Of a stretch of 64,000 bases of DNA, positions 25,565-36,462 are shown piece after piece (within the stretch, counting starts at the first letter, position 1; every line of letters begins with the position of its first letter). The translations under genes were made by a program, and so were the position numbers. Origin of the DNA: an uncultured Alphaproteobacteria bacterium (GTDB lineage Bacteria; Pseudomonadota; Alphaproteobacteria; MPNO01; UBA2964); contig OX638326.1 in assembly GCA_951812775.1 (NCBI GenBank), positions 2,739,391 through 2,803,390 of the forward strand. Reading direction: 5' to 3'. A model generated the notes under the pieces. It was not told the origin of the DNA. It made no database searches and saw only the letters and a list, made by a program, of their open reading frames with translations.

Positions 25565-28049
25565 GCGTAATTTCCCGAATAGAAAGAATGGCTCCGTCAG
25601 GATCTGTAGCGCTTTGAATGCGCTCCACCTTCATAGTCCATTTTTTCAGCGCCCTGGTCAATTCCTCCTCAGCGCGACCGCCTTTCAAAAACAGGCAAAT
25701 CCCATCCGGCTTCAGGATTGGGGCTGCAAAATCAAGCAGCTTATCGAGCGGCGCCAGGGCGCGGGCAGTGATTAGATCGTTTTTCGGCAGTGAAAGTTCT
25801 TCGATGCGGTCCTGATGCAAACAAACGCGCGCACCGCTAATTCGAGCTGCTTCGCGTAAGAACGCGATTTTCTTCCCCGAAGATTCCACCAGATGCACTT
25901 CTGCGTCCAGCACAATTGCAAGCACCAGCCCGGGGAAACCCGCCCCACTGCCCAGATCGGTAATGACCTCAACATCTGCCGGGACCAGCGCTGCCAACTG
26001 TGCGGAGTCCCAAAAATGCCGCCGCCATAAATCGTCAAGAGTGTCTCCGCCAACGAGATTAATAGACTTCTGCCACTTTACGAGCAAATCAGCATAGAGC
26101 TTCAATCTCTCCAATGTTTCACGTGAAACATTGCTGTATTCCGCGAAATCTTCCGCTGTTAGCGGGCATATTGTCATGTGGCCAAGCCAGGCTGCTGCGT
26201 GATCGCGACGGCGCACATATCGCAGCAAAGCGGTCAAGGCAGCCGGCGTAACCCCGGAAATCCGCGCTGCGGCTCCAAAATTGGCAGGGCGCGCCGCCTT
26301 CAGTTTTTCGCGCACTTCATTTGAAAGACCCCCGACCGCGTCAAGGTCCAGATCGGGCGGAATTTCAAGCGCTTCATCTCGCCGAAATGCTTCTATATCT
26401 GCGTTTTGTCGTTCCAGATATGTCGCATATCGCGCCTCAATCTCCATCTGCTCAATCACGTCATCCCTTAACTCGCTCAATTCGGGCCACAATTGCGTCA
26501 AACGGGCAATTGTTACGTCCGGATAGGCCAAAAGACGGGTCACACTGCGCTTCGCACCATCCTGTGTCACCGTCACACCATGTTCAGCCAGTTCTTTAGG
26601 CGTCGCGGTAATGTCCGACAGCCTTAAACGTGCGGCCTCCAGTGCTTCCGCCTTTTTCCCGTACTTCCTGGCGCGTTCGGATGAAACGCAGCCAAGTGCT
26701 ATTCCCTTCGGCGTCAGGCGTTGATCCGCGTTATCGGACCGAAGCTGCAACCTGTATTCCGCCCGTGACGTAAACATCCGATAGGGCTCCGATGTGCCCC
26801 GGGATATCAGATCATCGATGAGAACCCCGATATAGGCCTCTGCGCGATCGAGAATAAAGGGTTCTGCGCCGTCACAGGCCAGAGCTGCGTTTAAGCCGGC
26901 CATTAGCCCCTGTGCAGCAGCCTCTTCATAGCCCGTCGTGCCATTGATTTGCCCGGCAAAAAACAGGCCGGGTATTTTACGGGTCTCCAACGTTGGCTTA
27001 AGTTCCCGCGGATCCACATAGTCATACTCAATTGCATATCCTGGTCGGATAACCTCGGCCGCCGCAAGTCCAGGTATGGTTTTCAGAAAATCCCGCTGAA
27101 CATCTTCGGGCAAGCTGGTCGATATCCCATTGGGATAAACAGTATGATCATCGAGCCCTTCCGGTTCCAAAAATATCTGATGGCGCTCTTTTTCGGCAAA
27201 TCGGACAACCTTGTCCTCAATTGAAGGACAATAGCGCGGGCCGGCTCCCTCGATCTGCCCGGAATATATCGGGGCACGATCAAGATTGGCGCGAATGATG
27301 TCGTGGCTCGCAACTGTCGTGCCGGTAATATGACAATTAATCTGCGGCGTCGTAATGCGATCCGTCATAAATGAGAAAGGAACAGGTTCCGGATCGCCTT
27401 TTTGAATGACAAGACCTTGCCAATCAATTGTCCGACCATCAAGTCTTGGCGGCGTGCCGGTTTTTAGCCGCCCCAGCTCAAACCCCGCCTGGCCCAGGGT
27501 TTCCGAAAGACCGAGGCACGGCGCTTCACCAACCCGGCCGGCAGGCCGTCTTTCTGTTCCGATATGAATCTCACCGCGCAGAAACGTACCGGTTGTCAAA
27601 ATTACTTGTGCGCAGCTGATTTCGGAACCATCCAGCAGACAAACGCCGGAAACCGCGCCATCGGGCCCAGATACAAGATCCTCAACTGCGCCAGACCGGA
27701 TGGAAAGATTCTCCCGCCCTCGTAACTCTTCTTGCATGGCTTCGCGATAAAGTTTGCGGTCAGCCTGGGCACGCGGGCCACGTACCGCGGGGCCACGGCT
27801 CTTATTCAAGATCCGAAACTGAATACCGCCTTTGTCAATTACCCGACCCATCACCCCGTCAAGCGCATCGATTTCACGCACAAGATGGCCCTTGGCAAGC
27901 CCGCCAATCGCCGGATTACAGGACATTTCGCCAATTGTTTCGATTTTATGAGTGAGCAGGAGCGTCGAGGCGCCGAGACGCGCCGACGCCGCCGCCGCCT
28001 CACAGCCAGCGTGCCCGCCCCCGATTACAATGACATCATACTTATCCAT
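25554..28049 (-). CDS. mnmG-rsmG: Fused MnmG (tRNA uridine modification) - RsmG (16S rRNA G527 methyltransferase)
   Basis: One uninterrupted 831-codon frame holds two proteins that are normally separate. Residues 1-620 are MnmG (GidA): FAD motif [78 protein letters not shown] at its end. Residues about 625-831 are RsmG (GidB), with SAM motif [19 protein letters not shown] and [13 protein letters not shown]. The usual stop between them is missing; the link is [13 protein letters not shown]. An internal ATG at 26177 could still start RsmG alone, but no SD precedes it. MnmG with MnmE makes cmnm5U34 in tRNA; RsmG makes m7G527. The parS at 26115-26130 lies inside the RsmG part, encoding NVSRET. 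Upstream of parA, as usual. Confidence 0.93.
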   Translation of the reverse strand: MDKYDVIVIGGGHAGCEAAAASARLGASTLLLTHKIETIGEMSCNPAIGGLAKGHLVREIDALDGVMGRVIDKGGIQFRILNKSRGPAVRGPRAQADRKLYREAMQEELRGRENLSIRSGAVEDLVSGPDGAVSGVCLLDGSEISCAQVILTTGTFLRGEIHIGTERRPAGRVGEAPCLGLSETLGQAGFELGRLKTGTPPRLDGRTIDWQGLVIQKGDPEPVPFSFMTDRITTPQINCHITGTTVASHDIIRANLDRAPIYSGQIEGAGPRYCPSIEDKVVRFAEKERHQIFLEPEGLDDHTVYPNGISTSLPEDVQRDFLKTIPGLAAAEVIRPGYAIEYDYVDPRELKPTLETRKIPGLFFAGQINGTTGYEEAAAQGLMAGLNAALACDGAEPFILDRAEAYIGVLIDDLISRGTSEPYRMFTSRAEYRLQLRSDNADQRLTPKGIALGCVSSERARKYGKKAEALEAARLRLSDITATPKELAEHGVTVTQDGAKRSVTRLLAYPDVTIARLTQLWPELSELRDDVIEQMEIEARYATYLERQNADIEAFRRDEALEIPPDLDLDAVGGLSNEVREKLKAARPANFGAAARISGVTPAALTALLRYVRRRDHAAAWLGHMTICPLTAEDFAEYSNVSRETLERLKLYADLLVKWQKSINLVGGDTLDDLWRRHFWDSAQLAALVPADVEVITDLGSGAGFPGLVLAIVLDAEVHLVESSGKKIAFLREAARISGARVCLHQDRIEELSLPKNDLITARALAPLDKLLDFAAPILKPDGICLFLKGGRAEEELTRALKKWTMKVERIQSATDPDGAILSIREITRDG
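26115..26130. other. parS centromere site 1 (inside rsmG part)
   Basis: TGTTTCACGTGAAACA is the perfect 16-bp parS palindrome bound by ParB. It lies in coding sequence and specifies NVSRET in the RsmG N-terminus. Flanking AA/TT extends the symmetry. Confidence 0.95.
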
Positions 28050-28102
28050 AGCGGCTGTTTAGAAGTGCGGGCCGATTATGTCAAAGGAAACCAGCGCCAC
28101 AA

Positions 28103-28118
28103 TGTTTCACGTGAAACA
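28103..28118. other. parS centromere site 2 (mnmE-mnmG gap)
   Basis: A second perfect TGTTTCACGTGAAACA, 2 kb from the first, in the 80-bp gap upstream of mnmG and downstream of mnmE. It may also overlap the mnmG promoter, so ParB binding could affect transcription. Confidence 0.95.
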
Positions 28119-28129
28119 GCGCCTTACCA

Positions 28130-29467
28130 TCACTTCCCGATACAAAACTCGGAAAATATCAAATCCAGAACGTCTTCCACATCAACCCTGCCCGTAATTC
28201 GTCCCAAAGCGCGTGTTGAAAGGCGCAGGTCTTCGGTCATAAGCTCAGCTTCACCGGCGCCCAGGGCCCGGCCAAGCGCCAGCTGGCAATCCTGAAGCGC
28301 CTCTCGGTGACGCAGCCTGGTCAATGGCGGCAACCCAGCGGTAACGGTCAGCGCTTCCCCTGCCTGTTTCGTCAAGTGGTTTATCAGGTGATCTATTTGA
28401 TAGCCGGTCCTAACAGAAATCGAGATTGACCAAGCCCCGCCCAAGTCCGGCACGACGCCGTCGCCCCCCACAAGATCGACCTTGTTAAACACGACAACAT
28501 CTTCTTCCTTAACAGCCGCTAAAATTTCTTCGTCCGCCTCACCGGCAGTTGCATCAAAAACATAAATTGTTAAATCCGATATTTGCGCGCGGTCTTTTGC
28601 GCGGCGCACGCCCTCCGCTTCCACAATATCGGAAGTCGACCCAATTCCAGCCGTATCAGCGATTGTAACCGGGAAACCACCAAGATCGAGGCGCACCTCG
28701 ATAACGTCGCGGGTTGTTCCTGCTTGTTCTGAAACAATAGCAACGTCACGCCGCGCAAGCTCATTGAGCAGACTCGATTTTCCAGCGTTTGGTGGGCCGG
28801 CGATGGCGATGTGAAAACCGTCACGGAGACGCTCACCACGCCTATTATCCTCTATATAGCGGGTTATGCTATTCGAAATACCCAGTATATTGTGTTTCGT
28901 TTGTTCCAGTAGATTCTCGGGAAGATCCTCCTCGGCAAAGTCTATAGCCGCCTCGGCATGCGCCAAAAGGCGCAGTAACTCATCCCGCCATGCCTCGTAA
29001 ATCTCGCCAATACCACCCGACAATTGTTGCAATGCCTGTTTTCGCTGAGCTTCCGTCTCCGCCGCAATTAAATCTGCAAGACCTTCGATTTCCGTGAGGT
29101 CGAGCTTTTCATTATCAAACGCTCTCCGACTGAATTCTCCCGGTTCCGCAAATCGACAATTTTCAAACCTGCCCAAAGCGTCACAGACCGCCTCTACCGT
29201 GGCTCGCCCGCCGTGAAGATGGAGCTCAACGATATCCTCGCCCGTAAAACTCGCCGGGCCCGGAAACCACAACACCAACCCGTCATCCAAAGCTTCGTAA
29301 TCTTGTGGATCACATAAAGAAGCCCGGGTTGCGTAGCGAGGTGACGGTAATGGTTTTCCGGTCAACGTCCGAAGAATATCAGCGCTCGCAGGCCCGGAAA
29401 TGCGGATCACAGCGAGCCCTGCCGCCCCACGGCCACTCGAAGGTGCAAAAATCGTCTCACTGCTCAT
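28130..29467 (-). CDS. mnmE: tRNA modification GTPase MnmE
   Basis: A 445-residue GTPase that works with MnmG at tRNA U34. The N-terminal folate-binding domain has [19 protein letters not shown] and [14 protein letters not shown]; the inserted G domain has [20 protein letters not shown] (G1), DTAGI (G3) and NKVD (G4); the C-terminus ends in the characteristic FCIGK with the catalytic Cys. Length normal. It lies upstream of mnmG on the same strand. Confidence 0.96.
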   Translation of the reverse strand: MSSETIFAPSSGRGAAGLAVIRISGPASADILRTLTGKPLPSPRYATRASLCDPQDYEALDDGLVLWFPGPASFTGEDIVELHLHGGRATVEAVCDALGRFENCRFAEPGEFSRRAFDNEKLDLTEIEGLADLIAAETEAQRKQALQQLSGGIGEIYEAWRDELLRLLAHAEAAIDFAEEDLPENLLEQTKHNILGISNSITRYIEDNRRGERLRDGFHIAIAGPPNAGKSSLLNELARRDVAIVSEQAGTTRDVIEVRLDLGGFPVTIADTAGIGSTSDIVEAEGVRRAKDRAQISDLTIYVFDATAGEADEEILAAVKEEDVVVFNKVDLVGGDGVVPDLGGAWSISISVRTGYQIDHLINHLTKQAGEALTVTAGLPPLTRLRHREALQDCQLALGRALGAGEAELMTEDLRLSTRALGRITGRVDVEDVLDLIFSEFCIGK

Positions 29468-29595
29468 ACCGTCAAAATCGCGCAGGGATCACGCCACGAC
29501 AAGAGAAACATCACAACAGGGTAAGATTAATTGCGTCTCACAGGGGGCTGCTCTACGGTGGAAAAGACTATGTGTGCCTCTCAGTGAGCAATTTA

Positions 29596-31617
29596 ATGGC
29601 CAAAAACCGCCTCGCCGACCAAACAAGCCCCTACCTCCTGCAACATGCCGATAACCCCGTTGATTGGCGCCCCTGGGGACCGGAAGCGCTGGAAGAAGCA
29701 AAATCGAGGAACAAACCGATACTGCTCTCGGTGGGTTACGCCGCCTGCCACTGGTGTCATGTGATGGCGCATGAAAGTTTTGAAAACAAGGCGATTGCCG
29801 ATCAGATGAATGAATTGTTCATCACCGTAAAAGTTGATCGTGAGGAGCGGCCTGATCTCGACACAATATATCAACACGCCCTTCAACTGCTGGGGCAACA
29901 GGGCGGCTGGCCCTTGACAATGTTCCTGACACCGGATGGGGAGCCATTTTGGGGTGGCACTTATTTTCCTCCGGAATCCAGGTATGGGCGACCAGGGTTT
30001 CCGGATGTCTTGAACACCATCCATGGGTATTGGACCGATAAGCAGGATGCCATCAGTCAGAACGTCTCGACGCTAAGAGCTTCACTTTCCGAAATGGCGA
30101 CGTCGGAAAGTGGCGGTGAAATTGACCTGGAAATCGTTGAACGCGCTGCCCAACGCCTTGCGCTGGAATATGACACTGTAAACGGTGGCATCGGCACCGC
30201 GCCAAAATTCCCCAACCCGACGATCCTGGAACTCTTGTGGCGAACCTACAAACGATGCGGACACGAAGATCTCAAACAAATCGTTTTGCTCTCGCTGGAG
30301 AAAATGTGTCAAGGCGGCATATACGATCATCTTGGTGGCGGGTTCGCGCGCTATTCAACCGATGCCATATGGCTGGCGCCACATTTTGAAAAAATGCTTT
30401 ACGACAACGCCCAGCTTCTCGACCTGCTGACCTGGGCTTGGCAGGACACAAGCGAGCCGCTTTTTAAGCTCCGTGCCTATGAAACCATTGACTGGGTATT
30501 GCGGGAGATGATTGCCGAAGGCGGTGGATTTGCGGCAACGCTCGATGCGGATAGCGAGGGCGAAGAAGGGAAATTCTATGTCTGGAATCTCTCGGAAATA
30601 GAAGCAATCCTCGAACAGAACGCACCGCTTTTTTTAGAAGCCTATGACGTAAGGGCGGCCGGCAACTGGGAAGGCAAAACCATTCTCAACCGGACAAACA
30701 ATGATCGGCCCTACTCAAAAGAAGAAGAGGACATTCTCGCAGATTGCCGTGACCGATTACTGACGGTTCGCAATAAGAGAATTCGTCCGGGATGGGACGA
30801 CAAGGTGCTCGCGGACTGGAATGGTCTGATGATCGCCGCGATGGCACATGCCGGCGCGGTGTTTTGTGAAGCGCATTGGATCGAAGCGGCACAAAGCGCC
30901 TTTGAATTTATCACGACGACCATGGCTGATGATGAGAAGCTGCATCACGCCTGTCGCGACGGCAAAGTTAATCATGCCGCAACACTGGATGATTACACCG
31001 GCATGATCCGTGCGGGAATTTCTCTCCATGAAGTCACCGGAAAGCCGGAGTATCTCGCTGCGGCAAAAGCGTGGGTTCAGGTTGTCGACAACCATTTCCG
31101 GGACCCGGATGACGGCGGATATTTTTTCACTGCCGACGATGCGGAAGCCTTGATTGTCCGAACCAAATCTGCAGCCGACAATGCAACGCCTGCCGGAAAC
31201 AGCGTAATGATCGCCAATCTTGCCCGGCTATATTATCTGACAGGCAATGCGACATATCGGGACCGCGCTGACAGAACCGTCACAGCATTTTCCGGCGAAC
31301 TTTCCGGGAATTTTTTCCCATTTGCGGCGTTGATGAATGCGGCCGAGATCCTGCAGCGGGGCATGCAAATCGCAATTGTCGGCGATCGCTATAGCGGGGA
31401 TTGTCAGTCGCTCCTTCGTGCGGTTTACAGTCCCGTCGCCATGAACAAAATCGTCTCCGTCATTGCGCCGGGCGACTCTCTTCCGGAATCTCACCCGGCA
31501 TTCGGCAAAGGACAATCCAACGGCGCTGCCACGGCGTACGTTTGTGTAGGAACAACCTGCTCCCTCCCGATAACCGAACCCGAAGCGCTGACGACCTTTT
31601 TAACAAAAAGTGCATGA
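29596..31617 (+). CDS. Thioredoxin-domain protein of the YyaL/DUF255 family
   Basis: A 673-residue protein. It begins [20 protein letters not shown] then [18 protein letters not shown], a thioredoxin-like domain with a CHWC redox pair, followed by [20 protein letters not shown] and a long alpha/alpha six-barrel (about 200-670) like N-acylglucosamine epimerases or cellobiose epimerases. The family is widespread but its reaction is unknown. Start is the ATG at 29596; upstream in-frame codons overlap the mnmE promoter side. Its stop overlaps the ogt ATG (ATGA). Confidence 0.88.
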   Translation: MAKNRLADQTSPYLLQHADNPVDWRPWGPEALEEAKSRNKPILLSVGYAACHWCHVMAHESFENKAIADQMNELFITVKVDREERPDLDTIYQHALQLLGQQGGWPLTMFLTPDGEPFWGGTYFPPESRYGRPGFPDVLNTIHGYWTDKQDAISQNVSTLRASLSEMATSESGGEIDLEIVERAAQRLALEYDTVNGGIGTAPKFPNPTILELLWRTYKRCGHEDLKQIVLLSLEKMCQGGIYDHLGGGFARYSTDAIWLAPHFEKMLYDNAQLLDLLTWAWQDTSEPLFKLRAYETIDWVLREMIAEGGGFAATLDADSEGEEGKFYVWNLSEIEAILEQNAPLFLEAYDVRAAGNWEGKTILNRTNNDRPYSKEEEDILADCRDRLLTVRNKRIRPGWDDKVLADWNGLMIAAMAHAGAVFCEAHWIEAAQSAFEFITTTMADDEKLHHACRDGKVNHAATLDDYTGMIRAGISLHEVTGKPEYLAAAKAWVQVVDNHFRDPDDGGYFFTADDAEALIVRTKSAADNATPAGNSVMIANLARLYYLTGNATYRDRADRTVTAFSGELSGNFFPFAALMNAAEILQRGMQIAIVGDRYSGDCQSLLRAVYSPVAMNKIVSVIAPGDSLPESHPAFGKGQSNGAATAYVCVGTTCSLPITEPEALTTFLTKSA

Positions 31618-32111
31618 CTGAAGAAATCTCCGCCCTTACGTTAGAATCGCCGCTTGGCCCGTTGACCCTCATGGAGGACGATGGCGCCATCGTCAAGCTT
31701 GCGTGGTGCAAGGCTGAAACCGAGAGCGATACAACTTTACTCAAGGCTGCGGGCAACGAGCTAAAGGAATATTTTACCGGCGACCTAAAAATGTTCTCGG
31801 TTCCCCTCAACCCCGCAGGAACGGAATTTCAGAAAAGTGTCTGGCATGAAATATGTCAAATACCCTATGGAATTGCCCTGACATATGGCGAGGTTGCGAA
31901 AAACCTTTCTTCATCACCACGTGCCGTCGGCAGCGCCTGCGGCCGCAACCCCATCCCGATTATCATTCCCTGCCATCGCATCGTTGGCGCAAACGGTCAT
32001 CTAACCGGCTATACAGGTGCGGGAGGTACCGAAACCAAATCCTTCCTGCTTGACCTTGAAAGTGACCAAAAATCATTTTCGCCTGGCTGGTATTACGAAA
32101 GTAAGCCATGA
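31614..32111 (+). CDS. ogt: Methylated-DNA-protein-cysteine methyltransferase
   Basis: A 165-residue suicide repair protein that takes the methyl group from O6-methylguanine. The active-site block is [15 protein letters not shown] (PCHR Cys), preceded by [16 protein letters not shown] with the HTH arginine-finger region [10 protein letters not shown]. Length is that of Ogt. Start overlaps the YyaL-type gene by 4 bp and its end overlaps the next gene by 4 bp, so three genes form one operon. Confidence 0.93.
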   Translation: MTEEISALTLESPLGPLTLMEDDGAIVKLAWCKAETESDTTLLKAAGNELKEYFTGDLKMFSVPLNPAGTEFQKSVWHEICQIPYGIALTYGEVAKNLSSSPRAVGSACGRNPIPIIIPCHRIVGANGHLTGYTGAGGTETKSFLLDLESDQKSFSPGWYYESKP

Positions 32112-32653
32112 GCATTTCAGATCAAATTCACCACCTTTTTCCCGAATTCTATACCGTTCTTATCCTCGACAACGAGGTTACACTTGATGCATTTATCACC
32201 GAGCCACCGGTAAAATGGGCCCGCCTGATCAATCATGACGGCACCTATGCATTTCCAAATGAATACCCGACCACGTTGACCAAAGCAGAGTCTGATCGCG
32301 AAGAATTAAACTGGGATAAAGTCGATCTCGACATATTGCGGAAAACCTTAACAGACATCGACACTGCGGTTGATCTTGTCGCCATCGGTAATAACGCCTC
32401 ACAAGGATTACCCTTGGCAGAAGCACTGCCGCCTTCTTTGAGAGAATCCAATGCCGCAATAATTTACGGCACGTCATTGCCCGAACAACCCGTATATCAG
32501 GCACTCGGCTATACAAAATTCTGTGCGCGGGATGACCTTCTGAAAACGATAACCACAACGCCGCGCGCCACCGATAAAGAAATTGCCCTGAGTTTTATAA
32601 ATACGATAGAGCACAACGACCAGAATTATCACACTCCCTGGCCACCGCGCTGA
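32108..32653 (+). CDS. Hypothetical protein, 181 residues
   Basis: I do not recognise this family. The product is soluble, acidic, with no signal peptide, membrane segment or metal motif. It starts [20 protein letters not shown] and has a predicted alpha/beta pattern. The 4-bp ATGA overlap with ogt says it is translated with the repair gene, so a link to DNA repair or stress is possible, but that is only context. Confidence 0.7.
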   Translation: MSISDQIHHLFPEFYTVLILDNEVTLDAFITEPPVKWARLINHDGTYAFPNEYPTTLTKAESDREELNWDKVDLDILRKTLTDIDTAVDLVAIGNNASQGLPLAEALPPSLRESNAAIIYGTSLPEQPVYQALGYTKFCARDDLLKTITTTPRATDKEIALSFINTIEHNDQNYHTPWPPR

Positions 32654-32749
32654 CTCACCGCCTTTTAAATGACACGAGACGATCACCGCGTTAAGCTACA
32701 AATCCATTTCAACGAACATCGCCAATATTGGACCAGGGAGAGAACTTAA

Positions 32750-33448
32750 ATGGCTGACATTACGATAACCGGCGCAGACGGGGACTTTGGTGCCTATATC
32801 GCAAAACCTGAGTCTGGCACGGGACCGGCACTGATGGTCATCCAGGAAATATTTGGCGTCAACCAAGTCATGCGCGACCTTTGTGACAGCTTCGCCGCAC
32901 AAGGTTACATCGCCGCCTGTCCGGACCTTTTCTGGCGGATCGAGCCAGGCCTCCAACTCACGGATAAAACCGAAGCTGAATGGAACCAGGCGTTTGAGTA
33001 TATGAACAAATTTCTCCCTGAATTCGAAAAGGGACAGGCCGACCTCCAAGCCACGGTTTCTCATTTAAGAGGACTTGATGATTGCTCCGGCAAAGTCGGC
33101 TGTGTGGGATATTGCCTTGGCGGAAGCCTCGCCTATTCAATGGCCTGCATGTCAGACATCGACGCCTCTGTTGGATATTACCCCGTTCAGATCGATGATT
33201 ATTTGCCCTATGCAGAGCACATCAAAAATCCGGCCATGTTCCACGTCGCTGAAAATGACGGGTTTTGTCCCCCTGAATCACAGGCCGCCATTGCAGAGGC
33301 ATTTTCCAAAAACGATAAGGTTACCCTGCATACATATGCCGGGGTGGACCATGCCTTCGCCCGTCCGGGTGGCGGTAATTATGACCAGGCATCCGCTGAT
33401 TTGGCAAACGGCCGCACCGCGGACCTTTTCAAATCTGCCCTAAGCTAA
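32750..33448 (+). CDS. Dienelactone hydrolase family protein
   Basis: A 232-residue alpha/beta hydrolase. Key segments: PALMVIQEIFGVNQVMRD, AAQGYIAACPDLFWR, the nucleophile elbow GCVGYCLGGSLAY with Cys as nucleophile (as in dienelactone hydrolases), Asp in VAENDGFCPP, and His in YAGVDHAFARP. It could act on dienelactone in chlorocatechol breakdown or on other small esters or lactones. SD GGGAGAG lies eight bases before the ATG. A strong terminator follows. Confidence 0.88.
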   Translation: MADITITGADGDFGAYIAKPESGTGPALMVIQEIFGVNQVMRDLCDSFAAQGYIAACPDLFWRIEPGLQLTDKTEAEWNQAFEYMNKFLPEFEKGQADLQATVSHLRGLDDCSGKVGCVGYCLGGSLAYSMACMSDIDASVGYYPVQIDDYLPYAEHIKNPAMFHVAENDGFCPPESQAAIAEAFSKNDKVTLHTYAGVDHAFARPGGGNYDQASADLANGRTADLFKSALS

Positions 33449-33461
33449 AACCAAACCATCC

Positions 33462-33499
33462 GAGTGTTGCCAGAGCCGGGGCCCTGGCAACACTCATTT
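33462..33499 (+). terminator. Rho-independent terminator after dienelactone hydrolase gene
   Basis: GAGTGTTGCCAG (33462-33473) and CTGGCAACACTC (33484-33495) form a perfect 12-bp stem with a 10-base loop, followed by ATTTT. Confidence 0.85.
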
Positions 33500-33521
33500 T
33501 CCCTCAACAGATCGAAAAGAG

Positions 33522-34496
33522 ATGACCCACGCCATCCGAATTCATAAAGCGGGACCAGCCTCCGTACTTAAATGGCAAGAAACAGAAGTCGGTAAACCAA
33601 AGAAGGGCGAGCTCCTCATTCGGAATACGGCCGTCGGGCTGAATTTTATCGACACCTATCACCGCAAAGGGCTTTATCCGATTTCCACCCCCTTTACGCC
33701 CGGCGTCGAGGGAGCAGGCATCGTTGAAGCCGTTGGGCGCGGCGTTACCAAACCTAAAGTGGGTGACCGCGTTGCCTATTGTTCTGACCCGCCGGGCTCT
33801 TATGCTGAACAACGCATATTCCCCGCCGAGCGCGCCATAAAAATACCAAATGGAATCTCTGACGAGCAAGCGGCATCAATGATGCTCAAGGGGCTCACCG
33901 CGGCGATGCTCTTGAAACGAATTTACAAGCCCGCGAAAGGCGACACGGTACTAATCCACGCTGCCGCCGGCGGCGTCGGGCTTATTCTTTGTCAGTGGGC
34001 CAAACATCTTGGTGCGACCGTCATCGGCACGACAGGTTCCCGCAAAAAAGCATCTCTGGCGCGCGCGAATGGATGTGATCATCCCATCATCTATACCGAG
34101 AAGGATTTCGTTCAGCAGGTACAAAGACTTACCAAAGGTGAGGGTGTCCCGGTTGTTTACGATGGCGTTGGTAAAAACACCTATCCCGGTTCTCTTGATT
34201 GTCTGCGGTCCCGCGGCATGTGGATTACCTTCGGCAACGCATCCGGACCTGTTCCACCCGTGGCCCCTCTGACGCTGTTACAGAAGGGGTCGCTTTTCAT
34301 GACCCGGCCCATGCTTAATCATTACATAGCGACAACCGAGGAGCTGACATCGCTTGCACGCGAACTGTTCAGCGTGGTCCGCAAGGGCGCCGTTAAAATT
34401 CAGGTAAACCAGCACTATGCCCTTAAAGATGCCGCGAAAGCTCACCGCGATCTGGAACAGCGAAAAACCACCGGTTCAACGGTCTTGATTCCGTAA
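33522..34496 (+). CDS. NADPH:quinone oxidoreductase (zeta-crystallin-like)
   Basis: A 324-residue MDR-superfamily enzyme without the structural zinc. It has NTAVGLNFIDTYHRKGLYP, PGVEGAGIVEAVG, GDRVAYCS, SMMLKGLTAAMLL and the NADPH-binding HAAAGGVGLILCQWAKHLGA. Transfers one electron from NADPH to quinones. The length and motifs match QorA. It converges with rho, 33 bp apart. Confidence 0.9.
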   Translation: MTHAIRIHKAGPASVLKWQETEVGKPKKGELLIRNTAVGLNFIDTYHRKGLYPISTPFTPGVEGAGIVEAVGRGVTKPKVGDRVAYCSDPPGSYAEQRIFPAERAIKIPNGISDEQAASMMLKGLTAAMLLKRIYKPAKGDTVLIHAAAGGVGLILCQWAKHLGATVIGTTGSRKKASLARANGCDHPIIYTEKDFVQQVQRLTKGEGVPVVYDGVGKNTYPGSLDCLRSRGMWITFGNASGPVPPVAPLTLLQKGSLFMTRPMLNHYIATTEELTSLARELFSVVRKGAVKIQVNQHYALKDAAKAHRDLEQRKTTGSTVLIP

Positions 34497-34529
34497 GAAT
34501 TAACCGGCTGCGGCTCCAGATCCCAATGG

Positions 34530-35786
34530 TTACTGATTCATCGAATCGAAGAAGTCGGCGTTGTTTTTGGTCGCCTTCATCTTCTCGATCAGGAATTCCA
34601 TCGCATCCACGGTCCCCATTGGATTGAGAATACGTCGCAATACCCACATCTTGGAAAGATCGCCCTTCTCGATAAGAAGCTCTTCTTTCCGGGTCCCGGA
34701 TTTTGCAAGATCCATGGACGGGAAGGTTCGCTTATCAGCAAGTTTCCGATCCAGGACAATTTCACTGTTACCGGTTCCCTTGAATTCTTCGAAGATCACC
34801 TCATCCATACGCGAGCCGGTATCGATGAGCGCTGTCGCGATAATTGAAAGCGACCCCCCCCCTTCGATATTTCTGGCCGCCCCAAAGAAGCGTTTAGGGC
34901 GCTGCAGGGCATTGGAGTCGACACCACCGGTGAGAACCTTGCCGGAGGACGGCACAACAGTGTTGTAAGCGCGCGCCAGCCGCGTGATCGAATCAAGCAA
35001 AATGACAACATCCAGACCGTGCTCTACAAGCCGCTTGGCTTTCTCGATGACCATATCCGCCACCTGAACATGACGTGTTGCCGGCTCATCAAATGTCGAG
35101 CTGATAACCTCACCATCAACAGATCGTTGCATATCTGTCACTTCTTCCGGCCGCTCATCGATAAGCAGTACGATTAAATAAACGCCTTTATTGCTTTCGG
35201 TAATCGCGTGCGCTATCGACTGCAGCATCATCGTTTTACCAGTCCGCGGCGGCGCTACAATCAAGGCACGCTGTCCTTTACCGAGAGGGGCGGTCAGATC
35301 CACAATCCGGGTCGTCATATCCCTTGTTTTCGGATTGTCGTGATCGAGGATAAATTTCTCTTCCGGGTATAGCGGCGTCAGATTGTCAAAATTAATTCTG
35401 TGACGGACTTTCTCCGGATCATCAAAATTGATCTTGTTGACCTTGAGGAGCGCAAAATACCGCTCACCGTCTTTGGGAGACTGAATTTCTCCCTCTACCG
35501 TATCGCCGGTACGCAGGCTAAAACGTCGGATTTGACTGGGGGATACGAAAATATCGTCCGGCCCCGGCAAATAATTTGCTTCCGGCGCCCGCAAAAATCC
35601 AAACCCATCCTGCAAGACCTCGAGTACACCATCCCCCGAAATTACGATTTCATTCCCTGCCAAGCGCTTCAGAATTGCAAACATCATCTCCTGTTTGCGC
35701 ATCGTCGAAACATTTTCAATCTCCAGCTCTTCGGCAAAGGCCAAAAGATCAGCCGGAGATTTTTTCTTAAGTTCTTGTAAATTCAT
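34530..35786 (-). CDS. rho: Transcription termination factor Rho
   Basis: A 418-residue hexameric RNA helicase. N-terminal helical domain [20 protein letters not shown], cold-shock RNA-binding domain with [21 protein letters not shown] then [14 protein letters not shown]-loop [15 protein letters not shown], Walker [17 protein letters not shown]-loop [20 protein letters not shown]. Length standard. Located between mnmE and the haem genes, as in many alphaproteobacteria. Confidence 0.97.
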   Translation of the reverse strand: MNLQELKKKSPADLLAFAEELEIENVSTMRKQEMMFAILKRLAGNEIVISGDGVLEVLQDGFGFLRAPEANYLPGPDDIFVSPSQIRRFSLRTGDTVEGEIQSPKDGERYFALLKVNKINFDDPEKVRHRINFDNLTPLYPEEKFILDHDNPKTRDMTTRIVDLTAPLGKGQRALIVAPPRTGKTMMLQSIAHAITESNKGVYLIVLLIDERPEEVTDMQRSVDGEVISSTFDEPATRHVQVADMVIEKAKRLVEHGLDVVILLDSITRLARAYNTVVPSSGKVLTGGVDSNALQRPKRFFGAARNIEGGGSLSIIATALIDTGSRMDEVIFEEFKGTGNSEIVLDRKLADKRTFPSMDLAKSGTRKEELLIEKGDLSKMWVLRRILNPMGTVDAMEFLIEKMKATKNNADFFDSMNQ

Positions 35787-36010
35787 GGTTTTTATACTGT
35801 TTCGTCGTTTTAAATCAGGTCTTTTTGGGATTTGTTACGCGATTTGAAATAACACTTGGGCAGCGGTGGCCTGTCTCATCATGTGCGATTTTGTCATGTG
35901 CGATTTTGGAAATGTTGCTCGCGTTGCAAGCGAGAAAACCAACGTCGCATCAGTAGCCCATCACAATTTAGCTGTCAATCATAGATCCTCGACCAACATA
36001 CACCCAAAAA
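35787..36010. other. rho upstream region with a 15-bp tandem repeat
   Basis: The gap between hemJ and rho holds the promoter region of rho. TCATGTGCGATTTTG occurs twice in tandem (35879-35893, 35894-35908). A weak hairpin (CTCGC...GCGAG, around 35921-35937) lies nearby. No gene seen. Confidence 0.6.
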
Positions 36011-36460
36011 TTAACCGCCGGGCCTTACAACCACCAGGATAACGATCGCGATCATCAAAATTGTCGGGACTTCGTTTACTATTCGAAATGTCTTTGTTGA
36101 AATTTTATTTTGATCAGCTTCGAATGCTTTTCGCCATTGGGAAAACAACCCATGGATTCCGGCTAACGCCAACACAAGAATGATCTTGGCGTAAACCCAC
36201 CAGCTCGCCCAATCGACAATACCGGGTGTCGCGAGCAAGGCGCCACCAAAGACAAAACTTGCAACCATCGCAGGATTAATAATCGCCCGAAGAAGGCGCC
36301 GTTCCATAATTTTAAACGTTTCGGATTTATCCGATCCCACCTCGGCGTTACAATGGTAAATAAACAGACGCGGCAGATAGAGCATGCCCGCCATCCAGGA
36401 AATTACGGAGATGATATGGAGTGCCTTGACCCAGGGATATAATGGCGCGAGCCAGTCCAT
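36011..36460 (-). CDS. hemJ: Protoporphyrinogen oxidase HemJ
   Basis: A 149-residue inner-membrane protein with four hydrophobic helices. It shows the family start WVKALHIISVISWMAGMLYLPRLFIYH with the haem-ligand His, then KIMERRLLRAIINPAM and a C-terminal FRIVNEVPTILMI. HemJ oxidises protoporphyrinogen IX to protoporphyrin IX. It precedes hemH and hemE in reverse pathway order, all on the minus strand; the hemH stop is 2 bp from its start. A coherent haem synthesis operon (hemE-hemH-hemJ). Confidence 0.93.
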   Translation of the reverse strand: MDWLAPLYPWVKALHIISVISWMAGMLYLPRLFIYHCNAEVGSDKSETFKIMERRLLRAIINPAMVASFVFGGALLATPGIVDWASWWVYAKIILVLALAGIHGLFSQWRKAFEADQNKISTKTFRIVNEVPTILMIAIVILVVVRPGG

Positions 36461-36462
36461 AT

